64,000 nucleotides of DNA from Penelope pileata (Eukaryota; Chordata; Aves; Galliformes; Cracidae), in assembly GCA_013396635.1 (NCBI GenBank), contig WBMW01005039.1, positions 62,001 to 126,000 on the forward strand. Direction: 5' to 3'. Of this stretch, positions 35,960-48,979 are shown piece by piece. The notes beneath the pieces were generated by a model that had not been told where the DNA came from, made no database searches, and was given only the letters and a program-made list of their open reading frames with translations. Both the position numbers and the translations under genes were made by a program. The first letter of the stretch is position 1. Every line of letters begins with the position of its first letter.

Positions 35960-36720
35960 ATCCAAAGAGGATATGGGGCCCGTGTAAGGTCACGAACAAT
36001 GACAATTTGCTCCGTCTGTGACTCAGGGTCTTGCTAGTGTGTCTTTAGCGGGCTCTCTGCAAACGTCTGCACTAGTGGATGGCACAGAGCTGGACCAGAG
36101 TGGAGATTCAAATCCCCCAGGGAGACCTGTAGTGTGGGGGGAGAGAGAGAGAGAGATTGGAATGAAGAACTAAGTTCATCCTTTAAATCTCTTTGTGGCT
36201 TCTACGCAGTAAATTTCAAACACCTTCATTAAATTAGTCCATTAGATAAACTCCCGTTAATTGGATGACTTGGTCAGCTGTGATTTACTTCGATTTCATT
36301 GTGGTTTTGGTATTTTATGACCAAGCATAGTTATGGGTAATTCAAGCCTCACAACACTGAGCAAAAATTGCCGACAATTAACAGCTTCAAATATGAGCAG
36401 CTTTCGTCACACGAACATCATTGAGAGCTCACAGCACTCCACACTCCACTTGACTTGTTTATTCAGTCTGTTTTACAACCAGATTTCTTCCCCCACTCAA
36501 AGTGACGCATGCTCACACTCATTTGAATTACTCCTCTGCAAACACAACAAACCAGCTTCAGCCACTAAGCTTTAATATGTCACCAATGTTTTCAGCAATC
36601 AGACCCCTAAGCATTAACTTTTGTAATTAAAATAGCATATGTGACAAATTAGCAGAAGGGAATATAACAGCAGATTTCTGTGCAATTAGGACAATTTCTA
36701 CCTTTTGCAGTCACCGATGA
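35960..36720. promoter_or_regulatory. Candidate conserved noncoding block
   Basis: The first 450 bases keep about ten CpGs. The block is dense in homeodomain-type cores, for example CCGTTAATTGG near 36253, GGTAATTC, GACAATTAAC and TTTTGTAATTAAAA near 36619, with nuclear-receptor-like AAGGTCA near 35986. A G5(GA)8 purine run (36136-36156) splits it. There is no coding potential. This texture is typical of vertebrate developmental noncoding elements, but conservation has not been measured, so the call is inference. Confidence 0.28.
36136..36156. repeat. G5(GA)8 purine microsatellite
   Basis: Five Gs run into eight perfect GA units. Confidence 0.9.
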
Positions 36721-37252
36721 ACTATCAAAGTCAGTATAGCATGACATATGATGTTGCAGCACCCCTGAGCTAGAAAAGTAAATAATCTGAGTCACTCATG
36801 AACAGAAACAAATTCAAAAGGTCATAAAAAAGCTACTAAAGCACATGAAATTAAATAAATACATTAATCAATTAAAAACCTCTGTGAAACAGCAGAGTTG
36901 AATTTTGCTGTAGTGGTATCAGATGGCTTTGGATATTGCCCTTCAGCAATCCAATTGAAACTTGGCATGTTTCCACCTCTGCTTATTCTCTCTGGTTATG
37001 TTTACAACATGATTAGATACCAGTCTGAGACATCAGAAAGAAATGAAAAACAGGATGGTGGAATACAAGAAAAATAAACATTAGTATCTAGCTTTCATCT
37101 TGTTCTTCTCGTTCGTGAATCTCCAGCTAATTTATCCAAGACAGTGAAGAGTTTCCTTTTGCAGGTGTCCACGAGCCTCTGCACGTATTGTGAGACACAG
37201 CATGGCTGGAAGGGAGAGTCAGTCCAGCACGGGAGCCCAGGCCAGGGTTAAG
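36721..37252. other. Single-copy noncoding sequence
   Basis: AT-rich unique sequence up to the CR1 at 37253. Nothing recognisable. Confidence 0.5.
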
Positions 37253-37688
37253 CATAGAACCATAAAATATCCTGAGTTGGAAGGGACCCACAGTGATCAT
37301 CAAAGTCCACTTCCTGGCTCCGCACAGGACCACTTGTATAATTCAAGCCATATTTCTGAGAGTGTTGTCTAGACACTCCTTGAACTCCAACAAGTTTGGT
37401 GCCATGACCACTTCCCTGGGGAGCCTGTTCCAGGGCCTGACCACCCTCTTAGCACAGAACCTTTTTCTAACACCCAGCCTGACCCTTCCCTGATGCAGCT
37501 CCATGCTATTCTCTTGGGTCCTATTTAAGCAGAGAGCAGAGATCAGTGCCGACCCCTCCTCTCTCTTGTGAGGTAGCTATAGGTCGCCATGAGGCCTCAC
37601 TTCAGCCTTCTCTTCTCTAGGCCAAACAAACCAAGGGACCTCAGCTGCTCCTCATATGTCTTGCCCTCTACAGCCTTCACCATGTTCA
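37253..37688 (-). mobile_element. CR1 LINE 3' fragment, about 435 bp (minus strand)
   Basis: This is the longest continuous CR1 in the window outside the ancient one. On the plus strand it begins with a decayed tail, CATAGAACCATAAAATATCC, then GAGTTGGAAGGGACCCACAG. The usual complement blocks follow in order: GAGAGTGTTGTCTAGAC, ACCACTTCCCTGGGGAGCC, GTTCCAGGGCCTGACCACCC, CAGAGAGCAGAGATCAGTGC, AGCCTTCTCTTCTCTAGGCC and CTCAGCTGCTCCTCATATG. The element therefore lies on the minus strand, with its 3' end at 37253 and its 5' truncation near 37688. Several substitutions are visible and no functional frame remains. Confidence 0.93.
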
Positions 37689-40600
37689 CAGGTATGTGGA
37701 AATGAACAGCTCTTGCTCCAAAACATCACTGCAACAAGGCTTAAGAAAATCAACTGACAAAAACTCATCAGCGCACCCTACGCACTTACGCAGACCCCAG
37801 AGCCTTGAAGCAGCACCAGCCAAGGATCATCCTGCTGGAGGCTGTACAGGCATCCAAGAAAGATGTAAATCTGTGCCCAAGAGCTTCCTGTGGATAGCTA
37901 ACACAGTGCAGAAGTGCTAAATGAGTGGGAAGGAGGAGGAGAAGATGCAGCAGTACAAGAAAGGCCGTTAGCAGATGCGTGTTGGTGTCAGCACATAGTG
38001 CCTGTGCCCCAAATTCAGCCCCAAGGCAGGATCAGCTCAAAAACAAGAGCAGAGTGGAGGCACTGACATCTGTAAGCATGGAAAACAGGGGGAAATTGCT
38101 GAAAATAACTGATCTCAGCTATACCACAGGCTCACTTTCACATAGATGTACCAAGTACCAAGCCATCAGTGTTATTGGAAGATGGAAGAAAGCCAAGCAT
38201 AAGGTGCAGAAGACTTGGACATCATGTTCTTACATGAGAGGATCCTGTGGTAGAACAGCCATTGCATGTTCTTGGCTCTGCATTACCATCTCCTTTTAAG
38301 CACCACAAAACCTTTGTCTTTGAAAAGTCCTTTCTCCTACAAAAGTAGCTCTTAATCAGCAACTCCTTTTTACTAGGGCAGCCTAAAAATCCTCTCACCT
38401 GGATGACCATCTGATAGCTACCTGTGATAGCTACCAAAATCAGCCTGAAGCAGCAAACAGAGTACCACAGCAGCTCTGGTGCTAAGATGAGTAAGAACCA
38501 TCCAGCCTTAAGCATCAGAGCATTTCACAATGCCTCCGTTTCTATCTTTTATTAAATGACCTTCCAGGAATGCAATTTCCAAAGTGACTTGCTGGTGACA
38601 AGCAGCTAAGGGAAAAAGATAATTTACAGTGATTACAATAGATCAGATTTACGGACTAACAAGGCAGATGATGCAGTGAAGCAAGGAATGAAATGTAATG
38701 AGACCAGGAAAAAATTAAGCATGTTACATTCCAGCCTAAATAGCAGTGTACAAATAGACAGGAAATACAAATTAAACAATTCACATAATGTTTAGTAGCA
38801 TTACAAAGGAAAACCAGAAAAGATGTAAAGATCTTGTGGATCTTACAAGGTTCATAATACAAAGAAAAAAAAAAAAAAGAGGACAGCAATAAAACAAGTT
38901 AGGAGGTACTGTTGAAACACCTTTATCAAATAGACAAGGACAATCCCATGAGCGCTTGTCCTGTTGGAAAATGTGAGATACTGTGAAATAGATTTTCAGA
39001 AGGTTCAAACCCAACCCCGAAAGGTTTGATAGCTATCAGGTTATTCAGACAACATTAACATTTTTGCAAAATGAAACCTACAGTTAAATAAAATAGCTCT
39101 AAAGCCTGTAGGATCTCATTTCCTTCAAGCACATGACAGATAAATGCAACAGGGATGAAAAGGTAGAGCAGGGAATAAAACTGTCTTTGAGGGAAACAGG
39201 AGTGACAAGCCAAGAGTTTGAACCTTACCCTGGAGAAGCTTTGGTGGTCTATTAGTCAGGGCTGAACCATATTGGAGAAAATGTTTCAAAGGACTCTGGA
39301 CTATGGGAATGATATCCCCTCCAAAGCCCAAAGCAGTATGACAGATTTTAACATTAATAATCTCTTTACAGATTGGAACATCTTTAAGATGGTAAAAATT
39401 TTCTCATGCAGGCTTGTACTTCCTACTCTGAAAATATTTACATACATGCTTTGTGTGTATTGACTAATTAAAATTACCTGGGATGATCGTGTCCTTCAAT
39501 TTAACATATGAAGCAATACAAAAAAATCAAGTGAATTGGTATATTGGTATTTTTTCTACAGTTGTATTCAGGATAATGGAAAGAACTGCAACTCCCACAC
39601 AGCCAAGAGATGGTGCAAGTTAAAATACTATCAGAAGTAAGAGAATTTTTCCAAACTATTCATTTTATTTAAGAACACCTGCACAGAATACTTTACAAAA
39701 TATTTCCTCAAATGTAGCAACTTCTTAGCTGCATTCCTGACTAGTTTCTTAATTGGGCTCAGAAGTAAAATTGCCATTCAGATGCTATCAGTTTTGCTGT
39801 TCAACATCTAATCTATTTTGAAAGCTTAAACAAATTCTATAAATATTTAAATTAAATACAATCTGTATTTGCTTAGTGATTTTAATTAAGTTGCTGTTCT
39901 CCTGAAATGTGTAAATATTTAAAGCCAAAGTAGTAGCAGAATAGGGGCAGGACATTGAAGATTCTGTGCCATTACCAGTACATTTTCCTGTGCTTTGTAG
40001 GCAGAGTTTAGCGACATATTTGAGCTGCTACACAGTTACTCAGAATAATCTTTAAAAAAACAAAAGCTACAAAAGCTGAAAAACTAACTCAGCTTGAAAT
40101 TTCTGTGACCAAGATGTAAAAGATTGTTTTTCTCCAGATTTTTCTTTCTATTATTATTTCCACTTTAACCCCAGTTTCTCCAGACCTCCCTTTCACAGAT
40201 AAAACTGAGCCTATGACTTTAAGCCCACTGGATTTTTTCTGGGTCTGATGAAAGAACTTCACAGACATTTCTATTGCTTTAGGAAGAAAGCTACCTGTGC
40301 TGATGTCACACTGCTCTTTTATAGTGATTTACAACCCTGCTTAAGACAACTATGTACTCCTTGCACGAGGGTACAATATCTGAATCCTAACCAGGAACTC
40401 CCTTGGCAGTAACTAAACCCAAGAAGACTGACAGCACACATCTCCAGCATGCTGAGCCTGCATCTAAGATGTCTGGTCCAGAGCACATTCCTCCACTGTA
40501 GGTGGAGCCTCTGGTGATGGATGAGCATAAATCCAGTGTAGAAGGTGAGCAAACCCACAAGCAGCTCTCCCGCCCTCAGCAACATGTTGCTGTACGTGCA

Positions 40601-43600
40601 TTTCCCATATCTCCTCCTCCTCATCAGCTACACACCAACCAGCACAGCAGAGGTGCAGAAATACACTCATCAAGGACCTCAGTGCATCATGCAGGGCAGT
40701 GGTGTTGTCACCACACCTGATCTAGCAGTGCTGACGTGCCAGGTGGACTGGGGCAGGGTTCATTATCCCACTGACAGCAAGGCGTGTGCCTGCAACAGGC
40801 AGAAATGCCTGAAATGGGCTTCACTGGAGCTACAAGTTGTGTGTGTGAAACAGCCCTGAGAGAGATGAAAGAGAGCTGTCACACCCCAGGACCCTGCAGA
40901 AAGGTGCAGTCAAACTGAACACAACCTGAGCATCTCCTGTGTGTTCCTGAGCACACCAAAGCCACATGTCTGCTTTCTTCATTCCTCTGCAGAAAGGAAC
41001 AGCTTTCTACCTGGCATTTCAACCCTCCCACCAGGCACCCAGAGACAAGCTCTCCCAGCACAAGTACACCTGAAATGGAACAAAAATACAGAAGAGATTC
41101 AGGACATTGGATAGCAACAAGTTACATGCCTGAAGCCAAGAACTGAGAACAAAAACATCGCAGATATTTAATTAGAAAACCAGCTATTAAAGTAGATTGC
41201 AGTTGTTTAATAATAGTTTGTCAGTGAACTAATGTAATTAACTGTTGGACAGAAATGGGGCAATATAATGATTACAGATCTTGGAAAGAAGTAACTAGAA
41301 AGGAATGAACTGTGAAGGATATAAATCCAAGATTCAACTGCAAGTCGTTTTCTCTCTTACTCCACAAGCAATTAAAAATAATTTTTCCATTTATCCTCAT
41401 CCTCTAAAGTGTGACTCTGTAGTCTACAGCTGCGTTTTGACCAGAACACAGACGCTGTACCACCATGGAAATCTTTTTCCCTGCATGGATCTGTGTGTTG
41501 GTTTTCGGGGGAGTGCCATAGGCAGAGGACAAGCTATGGCTGCTGCTTCCCCCAGAAATGCTTACATAAAAGAAGTGGGAACCAGCAACTCAACAGCTTT
41601 ATCCATTCTTTTTCCTCCATTCATATTTTCTGTCTCCAATCTGCCTGTACAAGTCTCTCTGATGAATAACATTTATCACCATCATAGAAATGGAGAAAAA
41701 CAAACAGACCGCCCCCAAAAAATGGTATGAAAGAATATTTAAACTCCGTATCAATAACACTGGATGTTACTAACTAAAGCAAGGGGCAATTATTATTCTA
41801 CCAAAAAAAATGACATTCAGCTGTTCCTTCGAATGGTTTCGTGGCATGTAAGAAGATAAAGGGATATATATACACTATCTACATATCTCCAGAACATTTA
41901 CTTCGTAAATAGTAGCACACTTGGTGAACTTAAACAAAAACAAACACGAAATCTCAACCCAACAGAGCAATTCCCAAACGCACATTCACAAGAGAGCAGA
42001 TTAACTCTCACTCTGGTCTAACACAGCTATCACAAGCAAGAGCATGATTTTAACACAGAACAGTGTTTTCTTCCATAGACACCAAGCAACTCAGAGCAGT
42101 ACGGAACAAGAGAGCATTTTCACCCTGCCATCCATCTAACTTCAATCTGTTATGCTGATTCAATTGGCTAAATCCAAAGTCCCAAGGTATGAGCACATAG
42201 CTGTTTCCTCATTAGAAAGTCAGCATGGGCAATTTGGGATATGTAGATTTTATAGAACACTCTTAGGAAACGAAGTAGAATAAAGCAGAGCAAAGAGTAA
42301 ACAATTAAGCTTTTTTGCAGCCAAGGAAAGCAGGCAATAATGTTCTTCAACACCCTTAAATTTCCGTCCCTTGGAACTCAGCACTGATCTGAAATCAAAC
42401 TGGGTGCGAAGCGGCACATTCTGTCTCTGATGTAGGGCACAGTAAACCTGCAGCAGTTCTGCACATCTTTCAGCTTTGCCCTCTGCTTTTTCCTTTTTTG
42501 AATACTGCCCTTTGCAGTGAGAACGAGATGGTTGCAAGCGGCACCGTTAGCTCTGTCCCCAGGACACTTCTCCGACACTGTCTTCATTTAGCATTCCTGT
42601 TTGTTATTCAATATATCACTGGTAATAATTTTAGTGCAGCTAACCACTTTCTCCTCAAATAAGAGGAAGGTTAATGATGCTTTCTGTTACTATTACTATA
42701 TGCTTTCCATAAAAGAGGGAATGGATTTCTCAAATGAAAGGAGAAAGCATTCCGGTCTTGAAACATCTCATTACTCTGCAACACAGATGGAAACTTAACA
42801 ATTCCAGCTCTGACTTTCCTCTGGACCCAGCAGCCCACACATCATTGGTTGGTCCATAATACACACACACACAGGATCTGGTGGCCCAGGGAGCTTCCCA
42901 AACGCAGCCCCTGGTCATTAGCTTACTCAGGGGCTGACAGCAATGCTGCCGAGCTCCAGCTAAGAAGAATCCTCCATTTGTTGGCTTGTCTGCATGGGGT
43001 CTTTCACAAACCAGGATCAATGCCAGCACTGAGTAGTGTGATGCAGGGATGGGTGCACTCAGACATGACTGATGAGGCTGGATAACAGCGAGCAGCATGC
43101 GTGGTGTCATATCCCATTAGATGGTATAGAGAGAAAAGTGTTCTCTATTTCATGTGCTGTGACAGCTTCATTATTCAGAAAAAATCATATCTCCTCCATT
43201 TTATAACAAACCTTTCCTATATACAAAAGTCGTGCACGTGCTGGTAATTAGGCACTCCAAACAAACTTGCTTTACAAACCTGCTTTATAAAAACAGGGTA
43301 GCTAGACTTTGAGAACATCTCCAGCAGCTAAGTACAAGTGGGCTGCCAGCATATGACCGGTTCAGGAGTTGCTTCTCTGCTCCTGACACCCAAGTGTGAC
43401 CAACAGAGAAGTGACTCAAGTGTCTCTAGTCCAGGTCCCTGTCTAGAACAGAGCCAAACAGAGTCCCTTGAAAGAAGGAAGCCAAATCCTCCAGTGACAA
43501 AGCTGTTTGCATCTGTGCACTCCTGGGGCTGTTTCATGCTTCCCCTACAGCAGATGCTCAGCTGAACATCACACGCGTAGATTCACACATCACCTCCAGT

Positions 43601-43799
43601 CCAGGGATCATGGTGGGGGAAAAGGAACTTCTGTGCTAGAGATTGGACAGCCAACAGTAACATCATCTCCTCCTTCATCACAAAGCAATGCATCCTAAAT
43701 CCAGTTTGAGCATTTTAAGAGGAGAAAAGATTAAAACAGCATTCAAAGTAGAAGCGTGATGTAGATAGAAGTTTGACCTGACTGTAGCCAAAGCATTTT
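37689..43799. other. Single-copy noncoding sequence
   Basis: About 6.1 kb with no recognisable gene or transposon. It holds a poly(A) run at about 38865-38878 and a short (AC)6 at 42861-42873. Open frames of up to 141 codons (for example 41305-41730, plus) have no family resemblance and are not called. Confidence 0.5.
42861..42873. repeat. Short (AC)n
   Basis: Six and a half AC units, the longest AC repeat I noticed. Confidence 0.85.
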
Positions 43800-44200
43800 C
43801 CTTCAAGTAACTGAAGTTAACCCTGATGTGTAATCTAATGTATCTGTTTTCCCCTAAAGAAAAAGATTGATTGTGATTGCTAGGTAACAGCTACAACCGA
43901 TAGTGTCATTACAGCAAATTTGAAAATTTTTTTATGCTAATAGAACAGTTATGCTTTTTCCTAATTTTTACAGTTCTTATTTATGAGATTATTAATTTTA
44001 TCTGTAATTTGTAACAAACTGCTTTTGCATAGAAGCTGGAATTCAATTAACAATATGGAAAAAATATTTTTATAGATGCACCAGCTACATAAGAAAACAT
44101 TCAAACATGACTTGCATTTAAATGGGAGTCATCATAAGAAACAAATTATCTCCATAATTAGTTACTAATTGTTACCAATTGTTGCTAATTACAATAAGAT
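43800..44200. promoter_or_regulatory. Candidate noncoding element with 10-bp-periodic AATT sites
   Basis: At 44161-44190 three tandem decamers read GTTACTAATT, GTTACCAATT and GTTGCTAATT. Copies two and three each differ from the first by one base. They place homeodomain-like TAATT/CAATT cores and SOX-like ATTGTT words one helical turn apart, followed by ACAATAAG. Upstream are further POU-like TTTTGCATA and ATTTGAAAATTT words and GATTGATTGTGATT. The block is noncoding. The array is a direct observation; the regulatory role is inference. Confidence 0.35.
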
Positions 44201-47200
44201 AAAAGGGCTAAGAGGGACCTCACCTAACCTGCAACTTTGCCTGAGAAAGAATTAATGGTAACTGCCCTCCTGAACTAAAACTGTTTGCAATTAAGCATAA
44301 TTTTATGCTTTTAGCCAGAGATTTCCCTGGGTTGTAGTTTTCTTTGCATACTCTCAAGAAGCATCTAATGCTTAGATATTGGTTTAATGTAAATCTAAGA
44401 GAACACAACAGGTAATATATAATCTTAGTATAAAAATAAGGTCATTTTAATTCTGAAGTGGATTGTTTCAAAATGTTTTGACTTGAAATAAAAGTACCAG
44501 ATTTAAGTTAAAAAGAGAAAATGACCATCACCAACAAGAGAAACAACAAAATAACGTCACCACAACTCCATAACTCTTCACACCCCTTGGATATGGATCT
44601 GATCTGAAGGATGTTACCAACAAGAATGAGCACAGAGCAGATCTACAAGCTTAATCTTCAATGGCTGCAATGCAGATAGGGCAGGAAATGTAGCCCAGCA
44701 CTCCCACACAACTGATTCACAGGAGCAAAAGGGTCATATTAAAAATAGGAGAGAGTGCCTAGGCTGAGCAGGATGTTGGGTGCATCTCAGCTCATCAACA
44801 GGCTCAAACACCTCCTCCTTCAGCCTCTGTTTCTCACTGAATCCCATTGACGTCCTTGCCCAAGTGGGAATGCTCTCCCCATGCTACTTGCCCCAGCAAT
44901 TTTGCAATGTCAGTTTTGCTCTGCATCTGTGAGGCTCATCCCCACACACCAGGATGCCATCCCTCTAAGCCAACAGTGATGCCCAGCAGCCCCAGAGCAG
45001 TGCAGGAGAGAGCCCTTCAGCCCCATCCAGCAAAGAGCTCCCCCGAAGCCTGAGCATACAAACCAACCCACAGTGCTGCATTTGGGCTCACCACCGTGCT
45101 CAGGATGAACACAAGCCCTGGGACAAGGATGTTCTGTGAGCTCAGCACCCTGCTGCCACAGCCATGGTGCAGACAGTTGCAGTCCTGCAAGGTCTTGCTT
45201 AAGCTTCAAATAGGAATTAATTCAGGGAAGCCCTTGAAGATTCCTCTTAGCTTGAGTATCTCTTAAAGCAAGCGTAAATCAGTATCATTTTGCCTTGGCG
45301 CCAGGCTTGATACTTACTTTGCGTTAGCATGAGTGACTGCCAAAAGGGAACAGAGGGAAACTCAGGTCCATTAGCCATACTTTATTTTTTCATGATCTTC
45401 CCAGAAGTCATTTCCCGCAGTGGTCTGATGCAACTCTGCAGTCCTCATCCGAGTCACTGAAAGAGCTCAGTGCAGCCCTGGGGTATCTAAGGCTTTTAAT
45501 CCTGGGTGATAGCAGCACAGGCTGCAAAAAGAGAGCTGAACCTCTAAACAGCATTATTGCAGAGAACAAATTTCCTGTTAGTTTGCTCTTTCTTCAGTAT
45601 CACAGAACCACGTGCACTGTCCACGCTGCAGACATCACATTACACAGTCTAACACATACAACGTGAAGGAAGTGGTGTTTCTATCAGCAGGAAACATTCT
45701 GGCCAAATTCGAGTCTCCTGAAGATAAAGTAGTGATCAAGTTTACTTATGCCAAGAGTTCGAAGTCAGAAGTCTAATTTTGTCACCACTTAAAATACCTC
45801 TAAGTTACTGAGCACTTCCACTAGAATGGGTAAGCTTATTTCTCTCCCTTCAGGTAGGACTCAGCAAAATAATAAATGTGTGAAGAAACACACACCAGGA
45901 CCTCACTTACAGCCACTGCATGTGCAAAATGCTTGTTTAATATTTATAAGCAGTCTCTGTTCTTTCCAGAAAAGCTTTAAGGCTATATTTTGCATTGTTA
46001 ACTTTAAGACCAAGTATAAAAAAGATCTCTCATCACGATTCTACCGTACAACAAAACTTGCTGAGGAGCCTCAAAAAATAACTTTGTGAGCCTCCACAGT
46101 TTACCTGCAAAAATAGGAATGTTCTTGTCTTACCTAAGACAAAGAATTGCAACTCATTTAATCTAGTTATTGCAGTCATTCAAGACAGTCTCACAGAAAA
46201 TTCCATAAAAACACTAAGGGGTTTCCCCTCTAATACACGTTTCCAAAGTGATGTACATTTAAAATTACAAAGTCTTAGAAGTGGAATTTCCTCTGGGAAA
46301 TTTTGTTACTGCCAGGTCAGTATCAAGGAATAATATTTAGAACTCGTGTAGATTCACCACTTCTTATGGAGCAGCCAAAATGCTACACTTCCCAATGCCC
46401 TTGTGCTATGGGGCTAGAAACTGAGCAGTTGCAACTTTCAAAGTTTTGATCACCACCAGTCTGGGAATTCAAAACTCTGCTAAGCCCATTACTGCCAAGA
46501 TTTCCACACGAGTTGTTCAATAGCAAATTCTGCTTTCTGTGTTTTAAGATTCCAGAAACTCTTTTACATGAATTGCATGAAACTGTGACAAATACAATAA
46601 AGGAACTCCACAGAACTCATTTATCCTTTCCAGTCATTTTCTAATGGATAATTTTGCAGGCACACAGCATCTACTCCGTGGCACAAGCCTCTCAAACTCA
46701 GTGCTTGAACAACCACAATCCAGCACACTGAATAGCCACCACACAAGCCCCCATGCCTGCATTCAGTTCAAAACATGATGTCTAAGCAAAGATTTTGCAC
46801 AATTTCGTAAAATGCTGCACAGTGGCACACAGATAAGTTGTACTGCACAAGAAATGGAGCCAGGGAGAGGGCAGTCACTGGGGGAAAGGAGTGGCTCTGT
46901 ATGATGTCTAACACAGCATAGCAAATTCTGCACATCCAGCAGGCTCATTGGTGCAAAAAGGACTCAGAGCAGCCTTAAGAGCCGTAGAATACAGGAGCTC
47001 CCTAGTGCTTGAATTTTAAGTCCGAAGCTACCAGTGTTGTAAATGTCCATATCATTGTAAGCCTCACAAAACTCATATTCTGTAATCAAATCACCAAGTA
47101 GAAATTTCAGTGTTGGTAATATTGGGAGTAGGGAATTATTCTCCGTGGCTGAGAGCCAAAACTTGAAAATTATATGAAACTAAAATGAATAAACTGCACA

Positions 47201-47309
47201 AAAGTAATTAAAAGAATCATTAAACCTCTCCCCCCCCAATATAAAGGTGCTGAGTCATGAGTTCTAAGCATGTGCCAAGACTGCACTGCACAAAAAAGAT
47301 ACAAAACTT
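44201..47309. other. Single-copy noncoding sequence
   Basis: No recognisable gene or transposon. A patch of higher GC at about 44840-45200 lacks CpG enrichment and shows no plausible exon. Confidence 0.5.
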
Positions 47310-47660
47310 TAAAAAAATATTTTAACTGTTCTGAAAATGATTTACTTCAAATCATTTGCTAAAATTTCCACTATGGGTAATTAAGAATCACACATCCAAT
47401 AATACACTGCATTATGATGAAGCTGGCCCTACCTAATGACTGGTCAGAGTCCCTAATGGACACCAATTACTACACGAGAAGATTAATTAAACATGAAGGT
47501 TATTAATTTCCATAACACATTTTCAATATGTATTTACTTGTATGTGATGAAACTCTTCCTGTTTCTGCTTAGGAGATAAAAGGGACGGGATGCCTTGTGT
47601 TAAAACGAATTTTCTAATTGGACTTTAATGAACCTTGTCCCACCTCTTGATGGAGCCTTC
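47310..47660. promoter_or_regulatory. Candidate homeodomain-site-rich noncoding block
   Basis: Many TAAT/ATTA cores are packed together: GGGTAATTAAG, CCAATAATAC, CCTAATGAC, CCAATTAC, GATTAATTAAAC, TTATTAATTT and TCTAATTGG. There is no open frame and no repeat signature. It has the texture of a developmental noncoding element. AT-richness alone also produces such words, so confidence is low until conservation is measured. Confidence 0.25.
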
Positions 47661-48861
47661 TCATTTTTAAAGATCAGTCAGTGCCTACTTAAAGAGCAAC
47701 CTGCATTAATCCCTTCCAGTGGCTGGGCATGCTGAGTCTTAATTTCAACCAGAGGCAAAATATTTTTCTTTTTCAAAGTGAAGAATCAACACATTAGCCT
47801 AATGGAATTGCTATACATTATTTTAGATAATATGAATAGTTTATTTAAATTATTTCATAAGCACTTAGGAAAAAGACCCTTAGGAAAAACAAACAAACAA
47901 ACAAAACACTGCCAATTGTTGGCTGATTAAAAGCAATAGCAAATCCTACGTTCCAGAAGTACTTTATTTGCCTAAAATTCCCCTTTGAAGAAATGATTGT
48001 TTTGACTTTTCAAAAAGAGATCACGTTTTGACTGTTCTGCTGTGACCGACATTACAACAAATGCCTGAAAACTGGCAGTACATTTAGCTATTCACATTGC
48101 CAGGAAAGCTGCTACCAGATTTAATGGTTTGGGTTTTTTTTAATTAATTATTATCGCGAACATTACTACAGCAAAGAAATATTTTTTGTGATTCAAGAAG
48201 AAAACCTGTTTCAGATTGCATTGAAAGCTTGCATGTGCCAATGTCAGTGCAGGTAAAGAAACAGTGTGGATGTCTCCTCTCTCGTCTGTGCTTTTCTTGG
48301 TTCAGCCTCTCCCCAGGCTGCAGTGGAGTCCAGAACAGCAGAGCAGGGCTCACAGCACAGCCACAAACATTCTTAGCAGCAAGTAGGATGTGGCTTCCAA
48401 GTTTCACAGAACTTTAGCTAACATTTTTTCCCACTTAATATCGACCTTTCCCTCATACATATCTCTTGCAGTGGCTGTAAAAGCCTCCTTGAGGCAAAAG
48501 CATCTTGTACGATGCATCTGAAATGCCAAATCAGACTCCAACATTGAAACGAATTATTTCCTCCAGTCCCACATTTCAGATTCAGGAATTCAGATTGCTA
48601 TCATAGTCAATAGCTCCAAATTAACAAATATAATTCTGAATAAAAACTGTAGTTCATTTTGACTACCTTACACCAAACTTGAGATGCTGAAAAGCACATC
48701 TTCAATCTAGGAAAGCGTATTAAGCACACAGTTTGCAGGAGTCCTAATCCGAGGTTGGGCAGTCACTTGCTGCCATGCCTCTGTGGCATCAAATGCTTCA
48801 TCCACTGAAAAGACCTTTTCCTTTAACATCACATTCCTATTCTTTTAAGAAAAAGCTCCGA
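47661..48861. other. Single-copy noncoding sequence
   Basis: Unique sequence with an (AAAC)n run at 47885-47907. No gene or transposon recognised. Confidence 0.5.
47885..47907. repeat. (AAAC)n microsatellite
   Basis: About five AAAC units. Confidence 0.88.
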
Positions 48862-48979
48862 CCCCCCCAAAAAAAAAATAAAATAAAATAAAAGAACTCT
48901 CATGTAATTACATCTCCAGCCTTAAAAGCCCTTTTTGCTTGGTAGGAGGAAAAAGAAAAAAGAAAAAAAGAAAAAAAAG
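48862..48979. repeat. C7, (AAAAT)n and A/G-rich low-complexity cluster
   Basis: Seven Cs (48862-48868) lead into A9 and about three AAAAT units (to 48893). After 50 bases of unique sequence comes a purine tract of A runs separated by single Gs (48945-48979). The plus strand is strongly A-biased throughout. Confidence 0.85.

Noticed and set aside
36080..36120. tRNA-like A box (TGGCACAG...GG) and B box (GATTCAAATCC)
   Set aside because: The boxes are only about 25 bases apart, too close for an anticodon arm, and no acceptor stem pairs. Probably chance.
41305..41730. Plus-strand frame of 141 codons
   Set aside because: There is no recognisable domain, codon pattern or splice context; its length is consistent with chance in 64 kb.
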